Positions 1 through 6,414 are shown, counted from the stretch's first letter. The stretch is DNA of 8,721 nt from Acidobacteriota bacterium (GCA_029863825.1 JAOTUP010000051.1:1-8721); one strand, 5' to 3'. The notes: generated from the sequence alone by a model not told the origin. Numbers and translations: made by a program.

Positions 1-1
1 G

Positions 2-700
2 CGGTTCATTCTCAGGTTCCTCGACAATCACAATCTCCTCGGCACCACCGGCCATGACACCTGGCGGGTGATCCGAGGCGGATCGAGGCGGTACGTCGAG
101 ACACTCACTGCGCCGTTCTCGGATCGCATCCGCCTCCGCGCTCCGGTTCGCCGGCTCGAGCGCTCACCCGACGGCGTGCGCGTCTCGACCGATGCCGGCA
201 CAGAGATCTTCGACGAAGTGGTTGTCGCCACGCACAGCGATCAGGCTCTCGGCATGCTCGCCGCACCGTCCCCCGCCGAAGAGGACATCCTGGGAGCGAT
301 CGGCTATCAGGACAATCGAGCCATCCTGCACACCGACGAGTCCGTATTACCCAGAAAGCGCCATGCCTGGGCGAGCTGGAACTACCGCGCGCCGCGGGAA
401 GAGGGCCGCCCCGTCGCCGTGACCTACAACATGACGAAACTCCAGACTCTGTCGACCGACACAGCCTACTGCGTCTCCCTCAATATGAAGGACGATATCG
501 ACGACAGCTCGAGGATCGCCGGCTTCGACTTCGAGCACCCGCTGTTCACCGAGGCGGCAGTATCGGCGCAGGCGCGACACGCCGAGATCAGCGGCGCCGA
601 TCGTATCCACTACTGCGGCGCGTACTGGCGGCACGGTTTCCACGAGGACGGCGTGCTGAGCGCCCTTGCCGTCTGCAAGCGCTTCGGAGTCGGCCTTTGA
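2..700 (+). CDS. FAD-dependent amine oxidase-like protein (COG2907 type), C-terminal part
   Basis: The frame is open from the first full codon at position 2, so this is the C-terminal 232 residues of a longer protein; the family is usually above 400 residues, and the N-terminal Rossmann FAD-binding motif lies outside the window. A GTG at 68 is internal, because the codons before it read a family-like stretch (FLDNHNLLGTTGHDTWRVI). Visible family features are the GGSRRYVE segment, the EVVVATHSDQAL strand-turn where amine oxidases contact the cofactor, the HAWASWNYR segment, and the C-terminal CGAYWRHGFHEDGVLSA block, which matches the FAD-contacting end of this superfamily. It is a predicted soluble flavoprotein oxidoreductase, and the substrate is not readable. 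It leads an operon with two fatty-acyl methyltransferases, so a role in desaturating or oxidising modified acyl chains is a reasonable inference. The stop overlaps the next start. The family call is firm; the reaction is not. Confidence 0.9.
   Translation, partial: RFILRFLDNHNLLGTTGHDTWRVIRGGSRRYVETLTAPFSDRIRLRAPVRRLERSPDGVRVSTDAGTEIFDEVVVATHSDQALGMLAAPSPAEEDILGAIGYQDNRAILHTDESVLPRKRHAWASWNYRAPREEGRPVAVTYNMTKLQTLSTDTAYCVSLNMKDDIDDSSRIAGFDFEHPLFTEAAVSAQARHAEISGADRIHYCGAYWRHGFHEDGVLSALAVCKRFGVGL
686..699 (+). promoter_or_regulatory. Ribosome binding site supporting a TTG start inside the upstream stop
   Basis: GGAG at 686-689 lies 7 bases before TTG 697-699. The stop of the upstream flavoprotein gene is TGA at 698-700, so start and stop share two bases. 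No in-frame ATG or GTG is present before the conserved N-terminus of the DUF1365 protein, so this site decides the start. The arrangement points to termination-reinitiation coupling. Confidence 0.65.
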
Positions 701-1476
701 AGAAGACTCAGGCACCTCAGGCAAGTTGCCTCTACGTGGGGCGCATCAGGCATCGGCGCTTTGCGCCGCGCGAGCACTCGTTTCGCTACCCTCTCTTTCT
801 CATGTACCTCGACCTGGCCGAGCTCGACCGCGTGTTTGCCGGGCGATGGTTCTGGTCGAGCCGCCGTCGCAATCTCGTGTGGTTCGATCGCCGCGATCAT
901 CTCGGCGACCCGCAAGTCGATCTGGACACGTCGGTGCGCGATCTGGTGCAGGGCGAGACCGGCAGGCGCCCCGCCGGTCCGATCCGGATCCTCACCCATC
1001 TTCGCTACTTCGGACACTGCTTCAATCCGGTGAGTTTCTACTACTGCTTCGACGAAACCGGTGAGCACCTCGAGACCTTGGTCGCGGAAGTCAACAACAC
1101 GCCTTGGGGCGAGCGGCATTGCTACGTGCTCACCGACGGCATCGACACCGCAAACGGCGCGGTCAAGAGCTACCGTGCCGCCAAAGCGTTCCACGTCTCA
1201 CCCTTCATCGACATGAACGTCGAGTACACCTGGCGCACCAGCGTGCCGGCTCAGGCGCTGCTGGTGCACATCGACAATTCCCGCGACGGCAGCACCTTCT
1301 TCGACGCGACGATGACGCTCGAGCGGCGCGAGATCACAGGGCGGGCGCTTGCCCGGGTCCTCGCTCGCTTTCCGCTCATGACGCTGCACATTGTCCTCTG
1401 GATCCACTGGGAGGCTCTCAGACTATGGCTCAAGAAAACACCCTTCTATCCGCACCCGAAACACAGCGGAGCCTAG
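697..1476 (+). CDS. DUF1365 family protein
   Basis: This 259-residue protein is recognised as DUF1365 (COG3496). Signature blocks are CLYVGRIRHRRFAPREHSFRY near the N-terminus (residues 11-31), RYFGHCFNPVSFYYCFD (103-119), EVNNTPWGERHCYVL (131-145), KAFHVSPF (163-170) and a hydrophobic, Trp-rich C-terminus (HIVLWIHWEALRLW, 231-244) that may touch the membrane. The family has no established general enzymatic role that I can state with confidence, but it commonly sits between a COG2907 flavoprotein and a CFA synthase, as here. The start is TTG at 697, whose last two bases form part of the upstream TGA; GGAG at 686-689 gives normal spacing, and no other in-frame start precedes the conserved N-terminal block. 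The 3' end overlaps the next gene by 52 bp, which implies translational coupling. Conserved His, Cys, Asn and Glu residues could form an active or metal site, but this is inference. Confidence 0.92.
   Translation: MKKTQAPQASCLYVGRIRHRRFAPREHSFRYPLFLMYLDLAELDRVFAGRWFWSSRRRNLVWFDRRDHLGDPQVDLDTSVRDLVQGETGRRPAGPIRILTHLRYFGHCFNPVSFYYCFDETGEHLETLVAEVNNTPWGERHCYVLTDGIDTANGAVKSYRAAKAFHVSPFIDMNVEYTWRTSVPAQALLVHIDNSRDGSTFFDATMTLERREITGRALARVLARFPLMTLHIVLWIHWEALRLWLKKTPFYPHPKHSGA
1409..1427 (+). promoter_or_regulatory. Ribosome binding site deciding the start of the long CFA-type gene
   Basis: GGGAGG at 1409-1414 sits 10 bases before ATG 1425. The frame is open from far upstream, so the start must be chosen. 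This is the only candidate with a strong Shine-Dalgarno, and it leaves an N-terminus of normal length. The next candidate, GTG at 1494, lacks one. The site lies inside the DUF1365 coding region. Confidence 0.65.
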
Positions 1477-2771
1477 CGTCGCGGCCGACGCTCGTGGCCG
1501 CAGGCGCGGCAAAGAGCAGCGCCGGCGCTCGAGAGTCGTGGCTGCGTCGGCTCGGCCGACGCCTGGTGATCGGGAAGCTCGCGAGAATCACCGCCGGGCG
1601 GTTGACGGTCGTGGAAAGCGGAGAGCGCCGCCACTTCGGAACCAGAGGGACCTTCCCGCTCGAAGGGACGGTCGTCGTCCATGACTCCGCCTTCTGGGAG
1701 CGCGTCGCCTGGGGCGGCTCGATCGGAGCCGGGGAGGCATACTGCGACGGTCTCTGGTCGACTCCCGATCTGACCACGGTAGTGCGAATACTCGCTCGTA
1801 ACCAGGAGGTGCTCCAGGTCATGGACTCCGGCATCGGCTCGCTCGCAGCGCCGCTCCACCGCTTTCTCCACCGCCAGCGGACCAACACCAAGTCTGGGAG
1901 CATCCGCAACATCGCTGCCCACTACGACACCGGCAACGAGTTCTTCTCCACGTTTCTGGATGCCACGCTCACCTACTCATGCGCGATCTTCCCCGACGCC
2001 CTCTCCACTTTGGAGACGGCGCAGGAGTGGAAGCTCGACACGATCTGCACGAAGCTCGGTCTCGACCCGGACGACCATCTTCTCGAGATCGGCACCGGCT
2101 GGGGAGGGCTCGCCATCCACGCCGCGCGCAAGTACGGCTGCCGGGTGACTACCACGACCATCTCACAGCAGCAGTTCTCATACGCCTCGCGGGCGGTTGC
2201 AGAGGCCGACCTCGAGGATCGCATCACGGTCCTGCAAGCCGACTATCGCGATCTTCCCGCTGCCGTGAATGAGCGTTTCGACAAGCTGGCCTCGATCGAG
2301 ATGATCGAGGCGGTCGGCCATCGCTACCTCCCCACCTACTTCGACGTCATCGACCGCATGCTGAAGCCGGACGGCCTCGTCCTGCTACAAGCCATCACGA
2401 TTCCGGATCAACGCTATGAGACGTACCGACGATCGGTCGATTTCATTCAGCACTACATCTTTCCCGGTGCCATTCTGCCGTCGATGGCGCGGATTCAGGA
2501 GTGCGTCAAGAAGAGAACCGACTTGAGGCTCGTCGACGTCGAGGACCTGACGCCGCACTACGCGCGAACGCTCAAGGCCTGGAGCGATCGCTTCGAAACC
2601 CGGGAAGACGAGATCGCCGCTCTCGGCCTGTCCGAGGCGGAGCGAAAGAAGTGGAAGTACTACTTCGGCTACTGCGAAGGCGGATTCCTGGAACGAACCA
2701 TCGGCAATGTCCACATGCTGTTCGGGAAACCACTCAACCGCCGAGACGTCCAGCCCGGTCGTCTCGTCTGA
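1425..2771 (+). CDS. cfa: Cyclopropane-fatty-acyl-phospholipid synthase family methyltransferase (long form)
   Basis: The 448-residue protein has the E. coli CFA synthase layout: an N-terminal lipid-binding domain (about 1-155, with WGGSIGAGEAYCDGLW at 96-111) and a C-terminal SAM-methyltransferase domain. Key motifs are AAHYDTGNEFF (164-174), TYSC with C186, SAM motif I LLEIGTGWGG (219-228), IEMIEAVGH (291-299, E295), DFIQHYIFPGAILPS (339-353) and HYARTLKAW (378-386, Y379). By alignment from memory, C186, E295 and Y379 match E. coli C139, E239 and Y317, but the bicarbonate-binding His266 is replaced by Gln322 in LLQAITIPD. The family methylenates or methylates cis double bonds of phospholipid acyl chains at the membrane face, using SAM. 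The product may be cyclopropane, methyl-branched or another methylated chain. ATG 1425 has GGGAGG at 1409-1414; the frame is open further upstream, but that part only shadows the DUF1365 gene. Confidence 0.93.
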   Translation: MAQENTLLSAPETQRSLASRPTLVAAGAAKSSAGARESWLRRLGRRLVIGKLARITAGRLTVVESGERRHFGTRGTFPLEGTVVVHDSAFWERVAWGGSIGAGEAYCDGLWSTPDLTTVVRILARNQEVLQVMDSGIGSLAAPLHRFLHRQRTNTKSGSIRNIAAHYDTGNEFFSTFLDATLTYSCAIFPDALSTLETAQEWKLDTICTKLGLDPDDHLLEIGTGWGGLAIHAARKYGCRVTTTTISQQQFSYASRAVAEADLEDRITVLQADYRDLPAAVNERFDKLASIEMIEAVGHRYLPTYFDVIDRMLKPDGLVLLQAITIPDQRYETYRRSVDFIQHYIFPGAILPSMARIQECVKKRTDLRLVDVEDLTPHYARTLKAWSDRFETREDEIAALGLSEAERKKWKYYFGYCEGGFLERTIGNVHMLFGKPLNRRDVQPGRLV

Positions 2772-2786
2772 GGGAGATCGAAGACT

Positions 2787-3815
2787 ATGCAATGGACACT
2801 CGAGCTGGCGGAAACCGGATTCCTGCCCGACGCGGCGGTCAGGGTGGGCATCCGGCGACTGCTGCAAGGCCGCATCAAGTCGATCCTGAGTGACAGGCAG
2901 AGCGAGGCACTGTTACGGGATATGCGCCGAGGTCCGATCGCGATCGAGACCGACACCGCCAACGAGCAGCACTACGAGCTGCCGCCGGAGTTCTTTCAGA
3001 TCGTCCTCGGTCGGCACCTCAAGTACAGCGGTTGCTACTGGCCGGAAGGGACAGAGTCGCTGGGCGCCGCCGAAGCGGCAGCACTGGAACAGACGTGCAC
3101 CCGCGCCGATCTTCGAGACGGGATGAGAATCCTCGACCTCGGCTGCGGGTGGGGGTCCCTCAGCCTGTGGATTGGCGAGAGGTACCCCCACTGCCAGATC
3201 ACGTCGGTCTCGAACTCGGCACCACAGGGGGCTTTCATCCGCGGTCGAGCGAGCGAGCGGGGCCTCGAGAACATCGAAGTCATGACGGCTGACATGAACA
3301 CGTTCCAGCCCAGGGCGACCTTCGATCGGATCGTGTCGGTCGAGATGTTCGAGCACATGCGCAACTACTCGGCGCTGCTAGACCGTCTGTCAACCTGGCT
3401 CGAACCCCAAGGCAAACTGTTCGTCCACATCTTCTGCCATCACTCGCGCCCCTATTTCTTCGAGGATGCAGGGCCCAGCGACTGGATGGCGCGGTACTTC
3501 TTCACCGGCGGCCTGATGCCCTCCGAGCACCTGATGGACGAGTTCGCGGGCCCCGTTCGGCTGGACGAGCGATGGCGAGTCAACGGCCGACACTACGAAA
3601 AGACGGCTCTCGCCTGGCTCGCCAACATGGACCGAAATCGAGTCGAGATCCTCCGGCTTTTTGCCGCAACCTACGGCAAGACCGACGCGAAGCGATGGTT
3701 TCACCGCTGGCGCCTGTTCTTCCTCGCGTGCGCGGAGCTCTTCGGCTACGCCGACGGCGAGGAGTGGTTCGTCTCGCAGTCGCTCTGGTCGCGGGGCGAA
3801 ACCACTGTCCACTGA
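2787..3815 (+). CDS. CFA-like SAM methyltransferase, short form resembling coclaurine N-methyltransferase
   Basis: This 342-residue protein belongs to the CFA synthase superfamily (COG2230) but lacks the long N-terminal domain of its upstream neighbour. Motifs are NEQHYELPPEFF (59-70), LKYSGCYW (78-85, C83), SAM motif I ILDLGCGWGSLSLWI (115-129), VSVEMFEHMRNY (183-194), LFVHIFCHH (211-219, H214), RYFFTGGLMPS (236-246), NGRHYEKTALAW (266-277, Y270) and a C-terminal ELFGYADGEEW block (317-327). From memory these blocks match plant (S)-coclaurine N-methyltransferase nearly throughout, including its catalytic Glu/Glu/His trio (here E186, E189, H190). In a bacterial lipid operon, a methyl acceptor on an acyl chain or lipid head amine is more likely than an alkaloid; this is inference. 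It starts 15 bp after the upstream stop, with AGGGAG at 2771-2776. It keeps the His (H214) that the long paralogue lost. Confidence 0.9.
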   Translation: MQWTLELAETGFLPDAAVRVGIRRLLQGRIKSILSDRQSEALLRDMRRGPIAIETDTANEQHYELPPEFFQIVLGRHLKYSGCYWPEGTESLGAAEAAALEQTCTRADLRDGMRILDLGCGWGSLSLWIGERYPHCQITSVSNSAPQGAFIRGRASERGLENIEVMTADMNTFQPRATFDRIVSVEMFEHMRNYSALLDRLSTWLEPQGKLFVHIFCHHSRPYFFEDAGPSDWMARYFFTGGLMPSEHLMDEFAGPVRLDERWRVNGRHYEKTALAWLANMDRNRVEILRLFAATYGKTDAKRWFHRWRLFFLACAELFGYADGEEWFVSQSLWSRGETTVH

Positions 3816-3831
3816 CATGAGGAGCCGACCC

Positions 3832-4164
3832 ATGACCAGTCTGAAGATCGTTTTCTTGCTTGTGCTGCTGGCAATGCTGGCGGTCACGACGGTCGCGAGC
3901 CTGGACCGCGGCGTCTTTGACGCCGGCGCAGATCTCTGGCAGGACCCGTGGTTTCGCGCCACGCTCGCCGATGCCTACTTCGGGTTTCTCGCCGTCTATC
4001 TCTGGATCGCCTACAAGGAGCGCACCTGGGGTAGGCGCATCCTCTGGTTCGTGCTCCTCGTGACGCTGGGCAACATTGCCATCGCCGTCTACGTGCTGCT
4101 CCAGCTCTTCCGCCTTCCCGCGTCGGCGACGATGGACGATCTTCTCCTGCGAAAGCGAACCTGA
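3832..4164 (+). CDS. DUF1475-like small membrane protein
   Basis: The protein has 110 residues and three predicted membrane helices at about 4-23, 43-60 and 70-94. The stretch DPWFRATLADAYFGFLAVYLW followed by AYKER resembles DUF1475, whose function is unknown. The start is ATG 3832 with AGGAG at 3820-3824. An in-frame ATG at 3817 overlaps that Shine-Dalgarno and has none of its own. The gene begins 16 bp after the methyltransferase and ends one base before the DUF1295 gene, so it is clearly part of the operon. It may be an inner-membrane partner of the DUF1295 protein or a lipid-binding accessory; that is a guess from context. The DUF1475 assignment is from recalled similarity and is moderately sure; that it is a real membrane-protein gene is firm. 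Confidence 0.8.
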   Translation: MTSLKIVFLLVLLAMLAVTTVASLDRGVFDAGADLWQDPWFRATLADAYFGFLAVYLWIAYKERTWGRRILWFVLLVTLGNIAIAVYVLLQLFRLPASATMDDLLLRKRT

Positions 4165-4165
4165 C

Positions 4166-4954
4166 ATGGACGGACAGATTCTGGTTCTCTCGCTTGCCGG
4201 GTTGGCAGCCGCGCTGCTCCTGACGACGCTGGTCTGGCTCGCAAGCCTCGCGAAACGCGACGTCTCGATCATCGACATCTTCTGGAGCCTGGGATTCGTC
4301 ACCCTTGCCTGGCTCTATCGCAGTCAGGTTCCCGTCGAGTCGTTCAGACAGACACTGCTCCCGACACTGGTCACGCTATGGGGACTTCGCCTCTCCCTCT
4401 ACATCCTCTGGCGCAACCGGCGAAGCGGCGAAGACTACCGCTACGCCGCCATGCGGAAGAAGTACGGGAAGACTTTCCCCATCCTCTCGCTCGTCATCGT
4501 CTTCTGGCTCCAGGGCGCGCTGTTTTGGGTGATCGGCATGCCGCTCCTGCAGGTCCAAATCTCGCGCCACCCGGTGGGCTGGACATGGCTGGACGTGCTC
4601 GGACTGGCGCTGTTCGCCATCGGCTTCCTCTTCGAGGCCGTGGGTGACTTCCAGCTCGTCCGCTTCAAGGCCGATCCGGCCAACAAGGGCAAGGTCATGG
4701 ACCGTGGGCTCTGGCGCTACACCCGCCACCCCAACTACTTCGGCGATGCCACCCTCTGGTGGGGCTACGGCTGCTTCGCCCTGGCCACCGACGCCTCGCT
4801 GTGGACCCTGGCCGCGCCGCTCCTCATGACCTTTCTCATCGTCAAGGTCTCGGGCGTTGCCCTGCTCGAAAAGGGCCTCGGAGACACCAAGCCCAAGTAT
4901 CGCGACTACGTGCGGCGCACCAGCGCATTCTTCCCCTGGCCGCCGCGAACCTAG
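4166..4954 (+). CDS. DUF1295 family membrane protein (steroid 5-alpha-reductase-like)
   Basis: This 262-residue polytopic membrane protein has about six or seven hydrophobic helices (near 4-26, 36-51, 65-83, 103-127, 143-160, 193-209 and 213-235). Diagnostic blocks are SIIDIFWSLGF (34-44), NRRSGEDYRY (84-93), RGLWRYTRHPNYFGDATLWWG (180-200) and a C-terminal KYRDYVRRTSAFFPWPP (244-260). The RYTRHPNYFG block is the cofactor-proximal signature of the steroid 5-alpha-reductase/isoprenylcysteine methyltransferase-like fold, and DUF1295 (COG3752) is the bacterial branch. An NAD(P)H-dependent reduction of a membrane lipid double bond is the natural inference, but no specific reaction can be assigned. 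ATG 4166 follows the previous TGA by one base, so translation is probably coupled. It is the last gene of the tight cluster; a hairpin follows. Confidence 0.93.
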   Translation: MDGQILVLSLAGLAAALLLTTLVWLASLAKRDVSIIDIFWSLGFVTLAWLYRSQVPVESFRQTLLPTLVTLWGLRLSLYILWRNRRSGEDYRYAAMRKKYGKTFPILSLVIVFWLQGALFWVIGMPLLQVQISRHPVGWTWLDVLGLALFAIGFLFEAVGDFQLVRFKADPANKGKVMDRGLWRYTRHPNYFGDATLWWGYGCFALATDASLWTLAAPLLMTFLIVKVSGVALLEKGLGDTKPKYRDYVRRTSAFFPWPPRT

Positions 4955-4962
4955 GACGGACA

Positions 4963-4975
4963 GCGGCGTTGCCGC
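4963..4975 (+). other. Short GC hairpin after the lipid operon
   Basis: GCGGC (4963-4967), loop GTT, GCCGC (4971-4975) form a perfect 5-bp stem nine bases after the DUF1295 stop. No T-run follows, so it is not a canonical intrinsic terminator. It could attenuate or stabilise the operon 3' end, or be chance in GC-rich DNA. Confidence 0.25.
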
Positions 4976-4990
4976 GGTGCTAAGCTTCGA

Positions 4991-5662
4991 ATGGTCAGCG
5001 CGATCGGATTCCTCGCTCGCGCTCCCCCGATAATGCTTTCACCATCGGACGCACTCCAACGCCTCAGCGAGGGCAACGGTCGCTTCGTGTCCGGGACGCG
5101 GAGCCTCGACGCCGTGACTAGTCAGACAGAGCGCGACGAGCTGGTGTCGAGCCAGCGGCCTTTTGCAGTTATTCTCGGTTGTTCCGACTCTCGAGTTCCG
5201 GTCGAGATCATCTTCGACCAAGGCTTGGGTGATCTGTTCGTCATCCGCGTGGCCGGGAACATCGTCGCGCCGTCTCAGATCGGCAGCGTCGAGTTCGCGG
5301 CCGAGAAGTTCGGTACGCGACTCGTCGTCGTGCTCGGCCACACTCGGTGCGGTGCGGTCGAAGCGACGCTGGACGAGCTGCGACGGCCGAGCGAAAGCCA
5401 GTCGCGTAACCTGCGATCGATCGTCGATCGCATAGGACCTGCCGTCCAGGGACTGCTGGCGACCGAGATCGAGCACGATCCGGAGTCCCTGGCGAGGCAG
5501 GCGGTGCGCGCCAATGTTCGGGCCGCCACGAATCATCTGCGGCATGGATCGGAGGTCCTCGAGGGGCTGATGGCCAATGACGGGCTGACGATCATCGGTG
5601 CCGAGTACTCACTCGAAACCGGTGTCGTCGATTTCTTCGACGGAGTTCCGGCGTCCGCCTGA
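4991..5662 (+). CDS. Beta-class carbonic anhydrase
   Basis: It catalyses CO2/bicarbonate interconversion with zinc and is probably cytoplasmic, with no clear signal peptide. In the 223-residue reading, the zinc site is C64-S-D66-S-R68 (CSDSR) with H117 and C120 in GHTRCGAV; the Asp/Arg dyad is intact. Other family blocks are RPFAVILGCSDSRVP (56-70), DLFVIRVAGNIV (81-92), SVEFAAEKFG (99-108) and the C-terminal YSLETGVVDFF (206-216). Two starts are possible: ATG 4991, used here, and ATG 5033 (residue 15). The latter gives MLSPSDALQRLSEGNGRFVSG, closer to usual family N-termini, so it may be the true one; neither has a good Shine-Dalgarno. It is co-directional, 36 bp (or 78 bp) after the lipid operon. 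Bicarbonate is the catalytic base of CFA synthases, so a supporting role is possible. Confidence 0.95.
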   Translation: MVSAIGFLARAPPIMLSPSDALQRLSEGNGRFVSGTRSLDAVTSQTERDELVSSQRPFAVILGCSDSRVPVEIIFDQGLGDLFVIRVAGNIVAPSQIGSVEFAAEKFGTRLVVVLGHTRCGAVEATLDELRRPSESQSRNLRSIVDRIGPAVQGLLATEIEHDPESLARQAVRANVRAATNHLRHGSEVLEGLMANDGLTIIGAEYSLETGVVDFFDGVPASA

Positions 5663-5871
5663 CGTCGAGCGTGCCGCTTGCGTGAGCGGTATCCGTCGGT
5701 GCCCGGTACAAGCGGTTAAGAGCGATACGTCTTAGCAAGACCTCGAGACCGGGAGAGGCGAAACTGGATGCCATCTACCTCTGGCGGTGAACGGCAGCGA
5801 GACACCGGAGGTCGAGTCGCGCCCTGCCAGCACTTCTGAGGCCACCCATCACCACACGAGAGGACGAACCA
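5663..5871. other. Intergenic region with two small inverted repeats
   Basis: This 209-bp stretch is one of the two large gaps. Besides the stem at 5674-5689 it holds TAAGA (5717-5721) and TCTTA (5730-5734), an inverted pair separated by 8 bases in a locally AT-richer patch. That is a plausible site for a regulator or a promoter of the downstream membrane protein gene, but no -35/-10 pair with good spacing could be picked. A reading frame that crosses the second half gives an Arg-rich, unconvincing peptide. Confidence 0.3.
5674..5689 (+). other. Short inverted repeat after the carbonic anhydrase gene
   Basis: CCGCT (5674-5678) and AGCGG (5685-5689) form a 5-bp stem with a 6-base loop, 11 bases after the stop. 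No T-tract follows. It could be a weak, possibly Rho-assisted, transcript end. Confidence is low because such stems are common in GC-rich DNA. Confidence 0.25.
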
Positions 5872-6333
5872 ATGTCAACCACAACACGTCCAACTGCTCT
5901 CTGGGCCCTGGTGCTCTTCCTTGTCTTTTCCGTCGCCCTGATGCTTGTCGGGCAGACGACCGCCGTGTTCGACTACGAGCTCGCGGTTCGCCTGGGTCTG
6001 CAAGAGAGCACCGCGCAGGTGAGCGGGTTCGGCGTGCAGGTCAACCGCGCGTTCGGCACCAGCGACACGCTCGTCTACATCCCGTTGATGGTCGCGTCCG
6101 TGGTCGGTCTGCTTCTCAGAAAGCGGTGGTCCCTGCTCACGACTGCGGCCGTCGCCGGCATTTCGGCCTACTGGTCTGTGACGGTGGCGTTCATCCTGCT
6201 GAACCTGCCGGGTCAGCCCGGATACAGCTACGTCCCGGGACTCGAGATCTGGCTCTTCATCGCGACCTACGCAGTCTTCGGCGTCTTGGCGCTCGCCTAT
6301 CTCGTCGCCCGTGGAGAGGCGCTCCTGGAATGA
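5872..6333 (+). CDS. Uncharacterised four-helix membrane protein
   Basis: The family of this 153-residue protein is not recognised. Four hydrophobic helices are visible at about 10-27, 67-83, 88-110 and 125-146, with a roughly 40-residue polar loop (28-66) after the first. That loop contains FDYELAVRLGLQESTAQVSGFGVQVNRAFGTSD and lacks cysteines. Positive residues in RKRW (83-86) suggest a cytoplasmic loop between helices 2 and 3, which would put the 28-66 segment on the same side as that loop or require a re-entrant stretch; topology is unsettled. ATG 5872 has AGAGGA at 5859-5864 with normal spacing. It is preceded by a 209-bp gap, so it probably has its own promoter. No catalytic motif is visible. 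A small integral membrane protein with unknown role is as far as the sequence goes. Confidence 0.8.
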   Translation: MSTTTRPTALWALVLFLVFSVALMLVGQTTAVFDYELAVRLGLQESTAQVSGFGVQVNRAFGTSDTLVYIPLMVASVVGLLLRKRWSLLTTAAVAGISAYWSVTVAFILLNLPGQPGYSYVPGLEIWLFIATYAVFGVLALAYLVARGEALLE

Positions 6334-6398
6334 AACCAGAGCAGCCGCAGATTCCCTTTGCTCCACGCGACTTTCACCGACGCGCGTAACCGGATGCC

Positions 6399-6414
6399 AT
6401 GATGAGTGCATCAT
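6399..6414. other. Perfect 6-bp hairpin in the gap before the Gly-rich gene
   Basis: ATGATG (6399-6404), loop AGTG, CATCAT (6409-6414) form a perfect inverted repeat between the membrane protein gene and the Gly-rich gene. It is AT-richer than its surroundings, which makes a chance origin a little less likely. No T-run follows. It may be an operator-like site or an RNA hairpin. Confidence 0.3.

Noticed and set aside
1104..1424. N-terminal extension of the long CFA-type gene
   Set aside because: The extension reads as Arg/His-rich shadow of the DUF1365 gene, and ATG 1425 has a strong Shine-Dalgarno and gives a normal family length.
5689..5721. Possible ECF sigma-E-type promoter (ATCC followed by TAAGA), as in singlet-oxygen regulons
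   Set aside because: The -35 match is partial and the spacing of about 22 bases is longer than the roughly 18 expected.
5787..6389. Long plus-strand frame overlapping the four-helix membrane protein gene
   Set aside because: The translation is Arg/Pro-rich without family features, and the overlapping frame with a good ribosome site encodes clear membrane helices. It is a GC-rich shadow.
6330..6389. 19-residue ORF starting at ATGA overlapping the membrane protein stop, with GGAGAGG upstream
   Set aside because: Coupling geometry is plausible, but the peptide has no recognisable feature and no comparison is available to show that it is real.
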